Below, piece after piece: positions 47,540 to 61,322 of a stretch of 64,000 nt of DNA (the stretch's first letter is position 1; each line of letters opens with the position of its first letter). A program made the position numbers and the translations under genes. Source of the DNA: Patiria miniata. Its lineage: Eukaryota; Echinodermata; Asteroidea; Valvatida; Asterinidae. The stretch is from the NCBI RefSeq assembly GCF_015706575.1, contig NW_024037060.1, positions 7,501-71,500 of the forward strand. Reading direction: 5' to 3'. Under the pieces are notes generated by a model. It ran no database searches and had not been told where the DNA came from. It worked only from the letters and a program-made list of their open reading frames with translations.

Positions 47540-50500
47540 AAAACGGACGAACTGACTGCTCAACAGATTGAGAATCTACCCATCGACATTAGCGCCAGCA
47601 AATTGCTTGGTAAAGTATGCATAAATGACTTGAAGCCTACAATATTGTTTACATTTACATTTACATTTCTTCTCAGGATGAACAGATAAAACTAACATAC
47701 ACAAATTAACGGACAAGAACAGAAGAAAAAAAAAAGAAAAAAACAAGGATCACTCAAAAGAGAATTTTCTAACATACACAAATTAACGGACAACAACAGA
47801 AAAAAAATAAAGAAAAAAACAAGGATCGCCCAAAAAAGACAAGGTCTCTGTTGAGGGGCTTTCCTGACTAGTAATAGGTTCACACAAACAAATACTGTTC
47901 TTTTGTAAATGTTCTGTTGCAGCCTTTTGGATTCTGGTAATAACTTTAAAATGGGGGGGGGGGACATTTTTTTACCCGTTCTTTTTGTTGGACTATTTTT
48001 TTTGTCTTGTTTTTTTGCTTTTTATCTTGTTTTTTTCTCAACGTGGTATTTTGATGTTAATTTTATGGGTCGATAACTTTTTAGCATTTATACCTCTGCC
48101 ATTTTTAATATATGCTTTTTTTGTTAACACATTTTTATAGATTTTTATAGATTTATATATATTCTTTGTGTAGCCAGAGGTATTGGAATTGAAGGCCTTC
48201 GGGCCACAGTTTTTAGGTAAACTTTTTTAATTCCGGGCATATGCCCCTGGCTTTCGTCATGTTCGTTTTTGTTTTCTTGGTTTTTGGTTTTCTCTATATG
48301 TGAATGTTTGTTGTTTGTGTTTTTAATGCCGAATAAATAATAATAATAATAATAATAATAATAAAGTGTTTCTGAATAAAATACTTTTTGTATTTTTGGT
48401 TTTGTAGATTGGCTGATCGATCGGAGACATGTCAACTTGAAATGGCAGACAGCAGCATTAGCCATCAGAGAGAAAATCAACCTGGCTATTCAAGATATGC
48501 CTGAAGTGGACGAAATCAAACAGCTTTTGGCTGGGACCTGTAAGAACAAACGATCTCTCCTGTCTTAAATTTTTACAAAAAATGTCACTTCTTTGTTGCA
48601 TAGTATTCAGTGGTATGTGATCTTTGCAGAGCGGATCATGGCATAAATTACATTAAACTGGTAACCATTATTTGTAGGAAGTGGTTTTTTTTTCCTTTTT
48701 GTTTTTCAGATATCAACTATTTCCACTGTGTGAGGATAGTTGAACTTCTCAAGGTGTCTGAGTCTGGTTCCAAAAACATCTTTGGTTATTACTCATCACA
48801 GAGGATGAAGGTACTATACCATTGACAATATGTATCGTTGTTGTTTATCTGAATAGTATTATCCAAAACAAACTCATCTATGTGACTGCTTCGTTTGATT
48901 GTTGTAGGATTGGCAAGAAGTGGTACGCCTTTATGAGAAAGATAATCTCTACTTAGCAGAAGTTGCCCAGATGTTGATACGCAACATAAACTATGAGATC
49001 CCATCTCTGAAGAAACAGGTGGCCAAGTTTAAGCAGACACAAGCAGTAAGTTAACAGAGACTATTGTGAGAGTGGTAACATGTATCATTCCATATTAGCA
49101 TACCTGGCCCATTAAACCAGAGTTCTAACTTGCCAAATATTTATTTATATTATGAGGTGTCATGTCTCTTTCATTTCATCCTAACTTTGTTACCAAGCAC
49201 TGTAATGGCATAAAGGAAAATATGTCCTCTCTTCAAAATCTCAGATTGGGTTGGAGTGAGCATCTCAATTACCAGTTTATTATTATTATTATTATTTATT
49301 TATTTATTTTGCCCTAAAAAACAACAAATGTGATGCGATCAAGCTAAATGAGTCGTTGGTTGACCCTGGTCATTTTATTTTATTTTTACAGATTTGAAAA
49401 GAGCACAATCTCAGCATTGCTGCTGTGAAAACCGCATGCTAATACCATCTTTAGTTCAAAAACTATGAAAGTTGGAAAACCAAGAAATGTGATGAAATGG
49501 CCCTATTTTGGCCTGTATCTCCAAATGAAAGTTCCTGACAAACAACTCATGAAGCACAAATATATAACAATAACAATTAATATGATGCAATACAAACAAT
49601 ACTAAGAAGGGACAAAGTAACACAAAAACAAAAACAAACTAGAACTGTATGTCAGTCGAAACAGAACACAGGGCTTTTTCGCTTTCTTTTATGTAGGAAA
49701 ATTTCTTCGCCGCACAATTTTGAAGTGTTTGCCGTAAACTTCTCTAGAGACATCAAGAGAAAATTCATTTTAGTAGCGATCATAGGGCCGGCCCTATGAA
49801 GAATGCGAAGTGCTTGTTATTGTATGAACATATACAGACTGCCACTATTTGGGGTATTAAAACTGCCAATGAAAGAATGAAAATGTCTTGCAGCACCCCT
49901 ATCTTATCGTAATGCCTGTATTTGGGGTACGCGGACCGCACCCTCACGACCATGTGCGTGTGTGGTGTATGGGAAGCAGGCGATGCCGAATCTGGTCAAT
50001 GTATACACGCACACTCGTGCGGTTTATGCTTGCTTTAAATGAGTCAGCATTTTTTACTCTCTGCTGCAACTTGTGCAAGGGTATTTTTTGCCGATGCCTC
50101 GTCAACTGTGTGAACAATTTGACAAGCTGGGAACTTGGCACTGTTGAGGCAAATGTTTACGCTATCATTTAATGGGCAATTCAAGATTATATCTGTACGG
50201 ATTGATTTGTTAGCAATTTTTGAAAAAGGAAAGGTCTTTTCAACGGAACTTCCGGTCTGATGACGTCATACGCCTAAAACTTTTCACACGTCTTAAGTGG
50301 GTCAAGGTCATCATATACACTAATATTTAGGCGATTCCGACAAACTTTGCCACAGACATCTATTCAAAATACATTTTTGAAATTTTTCAACCTGTCGCTA
50401 GAGGGCGCTCGAAGATTGCATGACGTCATCGGTAGATGATTTGAAGAATACTATCAGCCAAGAGACTAACACCGTTGAAAGCAAGTTCATATCTATTACC

Positions 50501-53500
50501 TCTTTCAAATAATAAGCCACTTCCGGTTTTGGTCTTTTTTCGACCGGAAGCAAGGGTCACATGATTGCACGCACACTGAATGAAATAAAGATCTCAACCT
50601 ACTCTACCACTTGCCGGCAACAGAATGCTTCAGACGCGTACGGTTGATTTCTTATGCATTTTTAAATATTAAAAGTGTCACAATTTAATTGCCTATAAAT
50701 AAACACCGGATGACGTCATCATGACATCATCATTACACATTGTTGTTTGAATTAGGGTCTTTGCTTGGACAAAGAGTCGAAAATACCCTCTGAAAATCGA
50801 CATTTTAAAAAAAAATTCTGTGTACAAAGTCTATGGGAAAAATTAAATATTCAAAATTATATAACAAATCGCGTGATGACGTCAGCATGACGTTATGATT
50901 CGGCATACATCTGCAGGTGATGTTTTAAGTATGTGCCAGGTTTGAAGGAAATCGAAATTGTTTTAAGGCCAAAAGTGGCGTGTAGAAAAAACGTGTAGCA
51001 ATTCTATGAGATGATGTGCAAAAAAGAAGTGAAAGAAGAGGAAGAAGAAAGAAAAAAAATCAGAACAAAAATAAAGGCTTTTTCGCAAAAGTTGCGAAAA
51101 AGCCAAATAACAGGACAAACCTAAACCCTCATGAGCAAGGGCTGGCAAAAGCAACAAAAATCACTATAGTTCTTTGACTTGCCAGCTCTCATGCAGGCAA
51201 ATGAAATGTAAAACATTTGTACATGTATAGAAATATATATTTAAACCTATAACCTTTAAATTAGAGATAAAAAACACACGCACGTATTACACAACATGGA
51301 TGGTTTAAACTACCCAGAGGTATGAAACATGGAACAGCCAAATTAAAAGTACAAACAATCACCAGAATAAACACTCACTAGACAGAAGAAACATGGCCTT
51401 GCAAAAGACCAAACAAACCCCAAATAGTCAACCCGCCAAGACAGTATAAAAAAGGTTTGTCCGGTAAACAGCAAGCTTTCGAAATGGGCACTCACCTGCT
51501 TATTGACAAAAATACCAAAATGTTTAACCCAGTTTAGACAAATTGTTGGCTGATTAGGATTATAAAATGAACAAAGTAATAGAGTTAGTAATAGTAATAG
51601 CACAAACCAGGATAGTTCAGTCAGTGAAAAAAACCAACAATGTTTAAAAGAGACAGGTTAAAGTTATTCTTTTGTATATTTTGTTTGTTCAACACAAAAT
51701 GTATTATTATTTTTCTGCAGGACTGTCGGAGAAAAGAAAAGGATTACCAAGATAACGCTGCTGCGGCAAAAGCAGAGTACAATGTAGAATGTAGAAAACT
51801 AGGAATAAAGGTACATAAGTCTTTGATTTCACAATTGGATCACAATCTGAATGACCCTCTAGTGACCAAAGTTGTCATTTTCGGATATATGATGGCATTT
51901 CAGCACATTCATGTCATGTTTACATCTTTTTTGGATGAGCAGTTACCATTGGTACATTGTGCACACAAACCTGTCGTGCAGTGGACTCATAAGCTGTATA
52001 TAAATATGAGTGATGGTGTACATATAGTGTGAAAGCAATACCCTTTTATCAGTGTGCATCACCACTAAAGTGTAGATAGGCACTGTGTCCGCATTAATGT
52101 TGTGCAAACCCGAACGGAAACTGATTGTCGGGTTGGTTTTACCATCATTACAATCGGGTTGGGGATAACTTCAGGCACCAAAAGTGGACACAGTTGCCCA
52201 AGCCAGATATTCAGGGTTTTTCGGGTCAGTTCAGCTTCGGGTTGGCTAGGGTCGTATTTTGCTTAATTTTTGTTGAGTCAGGTCGGGTCGGGTCAGATTG
52301 GGGGAGTTAATATAGGTTCATTTCGGATTTGGTTTATATCTATAATATTTCGGTCAGTTGGGCTTGGTCAATACGACCTGATGCACAACATTAGTCCACA
52401 TTTCACTTAGACTGTATGTGTGGTCTTAATTTCAGTGTGCCTCAAAATGTATGTTTATGCTGACTGAAAACAAATGTCCTCATAGTATGGTGAAGCAACC
52501 TCCAGCCTCCATGTGTACATCAGATACTCATTTGCTCAAGTGGTATTGGTGCAGCAACTAACAATTCAGGATATGGTAGTATCCGTTGGGTATTTCGAGC
52601 CTTTAATCCAAATGGATGCATATCTTGCCTTTTTTCACTAACAGGCTTTTGTTTTTTGCTTTGAAGGGTGATAAAATCAAGAGTGAGCTGCTTGAGAAAG
52701 TCAAGTCACTTCCAAAGACGTTTGGCGTAATTGCAGAGAAGACACAGAGCCTGGCTCCTGTAATAGAGTTTTATCAAACCTTCGTGCAATTCACTGTAGG
52801 CAGGTAAGATCACTTGTAAGCAGACTGATAAATCTAAGATGCACTTTGTATCATGTCCATGAGCAATCTTGTTCGTCACAATTTCTCTTACAGAGATGAG
52901 AATTTAAATTTTTCATTAACTGTAAATATGTGATGCGATCTAGCTAAATGAGTCGTTTTTATTGAGGGAATTTTATTTGGCAATACAGGCCAAAATAGGG
53001 CCACTTCATCACATCATTTTATCACATATCTTTGTGTTCCAACTTCCATAGTTGGTGAACTAAAGATGGTGTCAGCAAAGCAAACGGTTTTCACAGCAGT
53101 AATGCTGAGATTGTGCTCCTTTGAAATCTGTAATTAAAAATTTTTTGAACAGGGTTCAAAAGAAAATTTTGACAAAAGACTCATAGCTTTAATTGATCGC
53201 ATCACATATGTGATTTTCTGCTCATATTTTATACATTTAATCAAGTTGCATGAAAGGTGTATACATTTCATGACCTTAAAAAGAACTGGAAAGCTTAAAT
53301 ACTGATCAAAATGGTTCCCTTCTTCTAAAGGAAAATACAAAAATTGCTCTGGGGTTTTCATAGTTTACTTTTGATAACAATGTCCCTACAGCTCACAAGA
53401 TCTGTGATAATATTGTTTACTAGCATGTTTTTGGGGTTTTTTTTCTTTTTTGCCGTCCAGGACTAGTGATAGAAGTAGCCAATCAGAGATAGAAGTGGTT

Positions 53501-56500
53501 CCCATATTACAGTTCATCCATCAGTATGGTAATGCCACAGTATACCAGTGGAGAACAGGGAAAGTCCCTGAATCAGTTGAGGCGGTCACATTATCATTCC
53601 TCCAGGAGGAGGAAGAACAGAAAGCAGATGAGGTTTGCCATAGTAAAAATATTTCTCGGTAAAAGACATACATATTTTAAATTTGTAGTTAATGTGGGGT
53701 GAATAATATGAGCTTGTTTGTAGATGAGAAATTTAGATAACGAGGCTGAGATTGTGTACAATATTTTGGGTCTTAATTCTGAGGTCTAAAATTTAAGTGC
53801 GACTCACTTGAATAGAAAAGTCAGTCTCTTGGATGGATTTTTTTTGTTGTGGGGTGAATTAAATTTTGGGACTGGTGTTATTTTGCTGACAAAAAGACCA
53901 GCCAGTCATTGTTGCGTGAACGTACATGTACGTATGTATAGCGTGTAACTCCTTCGCGTGATGTACAGGTATGCACAGTGTATAGAGTTTTGCACGAGCA
54001 GACACAATTTTACTGCAACTTTTCTCTTTATTATGCCATGTATTCTCCCTTTCAGATGAATTTAATTAAGTAAAACCGATGTAAAATTATTTGCTTTATC
54101 AAAAGTTTTATTTTGATAATTATCTTCAAAATTTTAAGAATATAGTCGAGATTTACTGTTGCTGGCTTGCTTTGAATGCTTCCTGCTGGTGTTTTCAGCA
54201 GTTTAAAACCACCCATGTGACGGACTCTCGACTAATGATGTGCATCTGGTCGGGTTGACCAGGCAAAGCCGACCTGAAACATTAGGGATATAAACCGAAT
54301 CCCAACCGAAACCAATCTCAACTCCCTCAAATCGACCCGACCCGATAAAACATAAGGTAAAACCTACCTGAACCGACCCGAACCCTAACAAACCTAAAAA
54401 AACCCTGAATATCTGGCTGGGACAAAGTGATCACTTTTTTGTGCCTGCCCTTACCCACGTGGCATGAATTCTTTTGCAAAACTATCGTCTCACTTTCTGT
54501 CATACTCAGTGGGTTGATCGAGAGCAACTCCGCTTATTGAACAAACGCATGGTATCACCACGCGGTATCATGAAAACTGACAATCTATCTAATTCACTGT
54601 CAGTCCCAATCTGACTGGAGAAATTAATACCACGGGAACTTAATAGTGCGCTCAGTGGCCACACCACACTAGGGCTGCGGTCAAAGTGACTGTCAATAAT
54701 ATTGAATCACCTGAATTTCTCAATTGTTTCGGTTTATTTCAGTTTATTTCGTTTTTTTTTTCTTCAAAAAATGGCTAAACTGACCCGACCTGACCTGAAA
54801 ATGTAAATGCAAAACCGAAACCAATCCGACCAGACTGAAAAGATGGACAACCCGACCCAACCCAAAGTCAGTTTCGGGTCAGGTTGGTTTCGGGTCGGGT
54901 TTGCACATCATTACTCTTGACCGATAGGAATAGGTTAACTGTCTCAGATATTTATGAATAATTATAATATAAAAGTAGACCTTACAATGTTTAATGATTC
55001 AAACTAACTTTTCAATTTTATCATGGCACAGATTGACTGGGGTGATATTGATGACGCAGGAGATGATAGCATTGACTTCGGCATCTCTCTAGAGGAAGTG
55101 GGGTCAGAGGTCTTGAACTTTGACATCCAGGTCAGTCAGATTTGGCCTTTCCAATTTGATATTCTAACTTTGATTTCCGTAGGATTTTTGTTTGTTTGAG
55201 TTATTAGAAATGATTGTGCAAACAAGTGCGTTTGACTGATAAATACTGCCTTAGTGAAATTACATGCCAGAAACTACCATGGAATTATTGTGGTAGAGAA
55301 AAACTAACAATTTCCTGATTGTAATGCCCAAGCAATGACCAAAATGGCCTTCTGTTCCTAAACGTAGGTTACTGTTGAAACATCTGATGGTGATGTTGGT
55401 CATGATGGCCAAGGAAGTTCAGCAGAAGATGATAGGATTGCCAGGGGGACGGATTCCTTAACCTTATTGGACCATCCTCCAACCAGGAATAATTTCACCA
55501 ATGAGTTATTAGAGGCAAGCCAGATTTCCTTCCTGCTTTTGTCATTCTAAACATTATTAGCACTGTAATCTAAGTATTTTGTGAAATGTACAAGAAATAT
55601 GATACACATTCAAGCTCTAGTCTTGCCCCATCTTTTAAAAGTAATATTTTAATACATATATGTACAGCTTGAGGCCTTTCTAATGCAGAGGCTAAGTGAA
55701 ATGAAAGGTGAAATGGATGTTCTGTCGGCGAATCAGTTCCAGAGTGCGCCCTCTATCCTCCAGATGAAGACAAAGGAGGACGTGTCGGCCATGTTGGACA
55801 AAGTCCGAGAAATCTTGAGTCTTCTGACAGATTCAACCATACAGCATTTGATGCTCATTAAAAGCTCACCGAAGTAGGTGCAATGATTTTTTAGAAATAA
55901 TATTCATATTTTTGTAAATTGTGAGTACAACTTAAGTAATACATGTAATTGCATTTGTACTGATGGTAAAAATTGTTACTTGCTTCATAATTCCAGTGAT
56001 ATAGAAAATGTTATCGTAATGACAGATACAAGTTGTTGTGAATTTTCTGTTTCAGGTATGTGGACAGACTGACAGAATCTCTGAAACAGAAATGTGGCCA
56101 AGAAGAGAAGATGTTAGCATCAAAGGAGGCAGTTCATGGGAAGTATCTAGAAGCCATTGAGGAGGAGAGGCAGCTGATGCCAAAGATTGACAAGCTGGTG
56201 GCTAATACTAGGATACTTCAAAGACAGGCAAGTTTTAACCTTTACTGTCTCCAGGCGCAACACGATCTAACAGGTGTACAAATCTGGTGAACCTTGTTGC
56301 ATTGGGTCATCAACACCTGTGCATCAACTGCCAGTTCTGAGACAATATAGCTCATCCATTCAACAATGTCACTAATTTGTCTTGCAGCTAGCCTCAGTGA
56401 GGCATTTCAGGTTGACTTAGGATAGTTTATCTGTTTGAAACTGTTACATTGTACTGGTCATAATGTACAGCAGTGAGCCAGCAGCCAATTTCACAAAACA

Positions 56501-57834
56501 GTGTGTAACTTACGGCATGCATGAGACTCGCACAAAAAATGTTGCACAGCTGGGCAAGAAAGTTACGATTGATGTCACGAAACTCGGCCTAGCTGCGTAA
56601 CGATAATCTAAACATCTTTGGATGAGGCTCATATCAGCATTTACGATGGCTGTTTGTGAACGAATTTGTTTGGTCATGAAACAGTTGTGAATTACCTCTG
56701 CCCACCTTTTGAAAATAGTTTTGTTCGACTTTCTTCAGAATTTTGCGCCAATTCTAAACATTCTGTCACAATTAAAATGACAATTTGTTATCCTCAAACA
56801 CACAGCTATGAGTGTCTTGTATCAACCTTAAAGTTGTGCAATGTCAGGCTCCACGACAATCACCATTTGCTGATAAAATATTGTTCATTTACAGTCAATA
56901 TGCTGTAATACTATGTTGCACAAGCCGCAGACTTAACACTATTACACTTTCTTGAAACGTGCCATAACCGAAATGTGGTGCGGCTTGAAATATTGCACAA
57001 CTAAATTATGGCGCAAGGCGAATTACATTGCATACAGTTTCCTGAAATCAGCTGCTACATGGCCAAAAGGTTATGTGAATAAAATGGTTTAACCACGTTT
57101 CAACAAGAGATCATGCACTTTTTGTTGGTATTGTGCCGGGACCTCCCAACCCAAGTCCATTAGTACCAAGTCTGACACTTATAAGCGTGGAGACGATCTT
57201 TTCAAACCAAGGTATTTCCCTAGACAAGAGACCACTCAGAGCTAATGGTGCAGGTCCATTTTGATTGAAATATACCGCCGATTGCGAAAGATTGCTAATT
57301 ACTCTGTTAATTGCACAATAACCTGCAACATAGACACCTGAAACATAATTGTCGGTAATCTCAAGCAACAATGATCATTTAATGTACAGTAGTTAAAATT
57401 AATTGGGGTGGTTGTTTTATTATCAGGGTCCTTAGTTATTTGCGAGATGATCCAAACTTACTGCTCGCAGCAGCAGTGTGCAACAGCATCAGCAATGCAC
57501 AATGTCAACAATGTGCAACAGCATCAGCAATGTTTAAAAGCATAAACATGTACAACAGCACAAGCAATGTACAACAGTAGTACAGTACAGTCTTGTACTC
57601 GGTACGCATCAACCATGCAAGCCAGCATCAGCAAAAACATGAATATTACATTAAGTGGATACATTGTGGCAGGAGCTGATAAATGTGTGTTTATTATGCA
57701 CAAATAAGTTTTTTTAATGTTAAATTATCCATTGTTTGTATCTTTGTTTTGGATCATTGCAGATTGAGCAAGATATTTCTTCTCGTTACAAGAATCGGCC
57801 GGTGAATCTCATGGGCTCTATCAACTCAATATGA
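47540..57834 (+). CDS. CDK5RAP3: CDK5RAP3 (C53/LZAP), UFM1 ligase complex subunit
   Basis: Exons: 47540-47609, 48408-48539, 48710-48810, 48908-49045, 51721-51810, 52667-52803, 53461-53632, 55032-55130, 55368-55514, 55668-55873, 56056-56227 and 57763-57834 (TGA). Phases chain throughout: 511 codons plus an unlocated short first exon, against about 506 aa in human. Matching landmarks are PIDISASKLLDWLIDRRH, REKIN.AIQDMPE, NYFHC, IFGYYSSQRMKDWQE, NYEIPSLKKQ, VYQWRTG, EIDWGD and the C-terminus RPVNLMG. In animals this protein works with UFL1 and DDRGK1 to UFMylate ribosomes at the ER and in ER-phagy. Its IDWG motifs bind UFM1 and ATG8 proteins. Here one IDWG and one IDFG are seen. The introns after 55514 and 56227 use GC donors. 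Other introns hold MITEs and a LINE end. Confidence 0.97.
47960..48366 (+). mobile_element. Possible LINE 3' UTR ending in (AAT)n
   Basis: A T-rich segment with GGCCTTCGGGCC and CCGGGCATATGCCCCTGG ends AATGCCGAATAAATAATAATAATAATAATAA. This is the usual look of a non-LTR retrotransposon 3' end. Just before it, a 65-bp near-repeat (ACATACACAAATTAACGGAC, twice) is seen at 47695-47830. It lies in the intron before the exon at 48408. Confidence 0.5.
49670..51105. mobile_element. CRE-rich intronic repeat with GGCTTTTTCGC ends
   Basis: The segment begins GGGCTTTTTCGC and ends GCGAAAAAGCC, so the ends are inverted. Inside are four TGACGTCA or near-CRE sites (about 50259, 50421, 50711 and 50877) and GCTAGAGGGCGCTC. 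No long open frame is present. It fills most of the CDK5RAP3 intron 49046-51720. Confidence 0.55.
52096..52396. mobile_element. Foldback MITE, GGGTCGGG family, copy 1
   Basis: TTAATGTTGTGCAAACCCG mirrors GACCTGATGCACAACATTAG. The middle holds GGGTCGGGTCGGGTC words. It is intronic in CDK5RAP3. Confidence 0.65.
52929..53208. mobile_element. MITE with TGTGATGCGATC ends
   Basis: TATGTGATGCGATCTAGC mirrors TTGATCGCATCACATA. A related fragment lies at about 49330-49500, sharing CTAAATGAGTCGTT and (inverted) GCCCTATTTTGGCCTGTAT. It is intronic in CDK5RAP3. Confidence 0.7.
54234..54912. mobile_element. Foldback MITE, GGGTCGGG family, copy 2
   Basis: TAATGATGTGCA at the left mirrors TGCACATCATTA at the right. 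The interior has CCCGACC words on one side and GGGTCGGG on the other. It belongs to the same family as 52096-52396 and lies in the intron before the exon at 55032. Confidence 0.7.
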
Positions 57835-58400
57835 AATATTCTCCATTTCTCTTATTTTTTAATTTTTGTTCTGCTTTTATCGCATCAGTTCCTTCATTTC
57901 TTCAGTCAGACTGCTTCAGAAAATTTAGATTATTTATCGTAACACAAATAAGTAAATGGCCCATATCTGATTCTGATGACTAGCGTATAGCCAGGACATG
58001 GCTGGATAGCTCATACTGGTTACAGTGCTGGTATGGGCTCTTTGTTACCACTTTGGAGAGCCCAGTGGAGGGGAAACACAACGTGCACGTATCGTTTCGC
58101 ATATATCAAAGTATTCCCAACTTATTTTATTATGAGTGCACAAACCCATTTCATCTTTGTGTGAGCGTCAGGCGCTGTCAGCAATACATTTGAATATTTT
58201 CCCAGTGGTCGCCTCCAACCTTTTTTTTTTCTTACCGTTGAGGGGGTACTTGTGAATGGACCCCATAGTGTTTCTGAAGTGACTTGTTCAAATCCTGTTT
58301 AAAAGAAAATTCTACAAAACCTTGATTGCGCTTAAAAGTGATTGTAGTAGATTTGATGCAAAAGTTGTTTCACGATTATGATGGCATTCCATTTCCTTTT

Positions 58401-58406
58401 AATAAA
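58401..58406 (+). terminator. Candidate poly(A) signal for CDK5RAP3
   Basis: AATAAA 567 bases after the stop at 57834. Position only. Confidence 0.4.
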
Positions 58407-58409
58407 AAG

Positions 58410-61320
58410 ACATTTTAAATTACATAATTTTCATTTAACGTTCATTTCAAATTGAAGTAAAATGTATTGTGTTCTAATTTCTTATTTTAAGGAAGTAGAA
58501 TTATAAGAAAGCAAAGAACAGTGCCACCATTTTTGGAATCTGCAGAACTGTTTGTGCATTTTCCCCAGCTAAACAATATAGAGTAGTGTGGAGTGTGTTT
58601 GAAACCCCCAAGTCCATGTAGTTTACCCTTGAAAATGTTGCATTATAACCAGAGGCAGGAATGTGTCGGCTGTATTATCAACTCGATTGTATTTCCCCCC
58701 CCCCCCCCCCCATATAAAAAAGAGTTTAAGTATAAAATTTGAATGTATGGGATAATGGGATTATTAAAGTTCAGGTCCTCTGTTTATGAAAGCATAAATG
58801 ACACCTTTGTCACTTTTCTAACCTTTGTAGTAAACTGTCACAGCTCCTTCCCATTCTGGGACAATTATCACAGAAAAAGGATATTATTATTTTTGTGTAC
58901 AAAATTTCACAGTTTTCTATATCTTTGCATTGTCGGCTTATTTACAAATCTATGCTGAATACCATGTTTTCATAAAAACATAATCTTTTTTTAATTATTA
59001 TTCATAAATCAAAACAATACATTATAGCGACGTTTTTGTTTGTTTTCATTTTGTAATTTAGATTTATTTCTCACATTGAAAGTTATTTACATACATGTAA
59101 TACACAATCTTCATGATATGTTACATAGATCAGACTGTTCTAAATGGGCAAGAAACACGTACAAAATAGAAAGACTAAACTTCTACTACAACAATGAGTA
59201 CCAAAAGACTAGAGTGCACAACATATAAACTACAACAGTCCTATCTTATATTTCAAATAGCACAATTCTGTACTATTAAAAAACATCCAAAAACGTTTGA
59301 TAACTATATTTTAAGACAAAATTACATGTATCTTAAATACCATTTAAGGTCAGATAAATGAGTTGCAAAGAGGGTGTAAAATGCACAAAAAAGGAGTTAT
59401 TTTCACAAAACTTGGGGCTACTTTTGGAAACATGTATTATATCTTCAAAATAATCACTGGAGAATTCTGATTTGGCCAACACTTTAATTGTTTTGTCAAT
59501 GGACTGCAAACCCGTATACAGTTCACAAAAATTGCAGATTGGCATGCCCAAAAAATGGGACAATTCAGTTGGAAATCTTAATTTTTTTAAAGGCAAGCAA
59601 TCAATGTGTTGCCCATACCCATCTGCAAAATGGTAACAACACTATGGGGCTCATGGCTGGTAGGCAAGTAATGGTCCTACTTGTCCAGTGCACCATTTCA
59701 TTTTACTGCCACCACTTACTTTCTTTTTGTAAGTTTTTTTTTAAATACTGAATCTTCAATCAAAGTTTTGGATCAGTTTCTTTTGGTTAAGTATTTTGGA
59801 CAAACCCTACAGTGCAATGATCATACACTATAACAAAACTTGCAACCTGTATTGCTTTATGTTTTAAAGAAGTCCATTGCACAAGTACTTTAAATCATTT
59901 GAAGTCATTATCGCTCTATAAAGCATTAAGCCATTACAACGTAGGACACACATGCAGATTATTCTGAGATGAGCACAAGAAAAAAATCACATATATGACC
60001 TGCAATAATGTGAATGTAATCACCTTTTAAACATTATTGATACCTAAATATGGTAGCTAGTTTACCTCCAAGTTGGTCCTATAGTTGACAGAATACAACA
60101 TTTGTATGTACATGTAGCATTATACAAATACTAAATCTGAAGTCCTATACCCAATAAATTACACTATTGTATAATCGCTAGACTTTCCCAACAATTGACT
60201 GGCTGATTCTAGATCTAATTTTGATTCCTGAGAAAGATTATCACATTATTTCGAGGCCCTTTCACGCAAATTTCCCTGCCCATATCTCTACACACAATCT
60301 CTTTCCATACACTTAATAGACTTTCCAAAACTATGGCAACAAATACGTATTTAACCTTTAATGTCAATAAGCAAGCAAAATACATGTGTATAATACAAAA
60401 AGTTATGTCATTAAATTTTATACAACTCATTTTGTATAATATATATCAATATTTAAAGTGAAATTAATTTAAGCAATCCAAACAACAAACACTATTTTAG
60501 ATGAAATTGTGCTGCACTGTGACTTGTCGATAGTACAAAATGTACATGTGGTGATTCCTTGAGATGTTTAACACGTGTTAACAGATATTATAAGATGTTA
60601 AATATTATGTTCACCATCAGCTGCCAAATAATGCACTTCATCAAAGTATCCGTACCACGACTGAACATTTTCCTTGTCACCAAAATTGGCAAAATATGGC
60701 AAATAGATACTACGTCTCCTTAAAGTTTTACTACAAAAAAGTTGCTCCAATAATAAATAGTTTATCTTATATTACTGCACGAGACCCAATAGCCTGTTCA
60801 ATGACGTTTAACACACATAATCTGTAATACTATTTGAGACATATTTTCCCTTGTACCCACTGCCAAATCCAGGGGTACTTAAATCCATCACAATAAATGT
60901 AAAGGAACCGAAACAGCAACAAAAAGCGTACCAATAAGGGCTTGCAAATATGGAACCACTAGAGGCTTCACTTTATGATTATGATACATGTACATCTTAA
61001 AAATTGGCTTTCATGAACTTTACCCATGCCTTATCTCAACTAATTTAGCACTTTTGTAAAAACAGCCAAGAAATACTGCATAAATCTGAAGTAGCTCCAT
61101 GTCTCAGCTTGCTGCAAATCGAGGCCTGACAAGACCCGAGTATTTTCACACAGTATGTGAAGAAATGCATGAAAGTTTATTTATGACACCACACCATGAA
61201 GTATTGCTATTTTGACACTGTAAGTGAAAAAAATTGTCTGGTTTAACCACCCCTAGCTCAACTTTTGAGGTCTTTTCAATACTGACTGCCAGTAAAGACT
61301 ACACTCTGTGCTTACTTTGC
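58410..61320. other. Region between CDK5RAP3 and JAZF1 stop codons
   Basis: AT-rich, with no coding signal or clear repeat. A poly-C run lies at about 58696. Part is probably the long 3' UTR of JAZF1, whose candidate poly(A) signal (AATAAA on the minus strand) is at 61181-61176. Confidence 0.4.
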
Positions 61321-61322
61321 GC

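Noticed and set aside
57995..58075. tRNA-like segment (GGATAGCTCATACTGGTTACAGTGCTGG)
   Set aside because: It resembles an A box and D-arm, but I find no B box (GGTTCRANNCC) or cloverleaf. At most it is a decayed tRNA-derived SINE.
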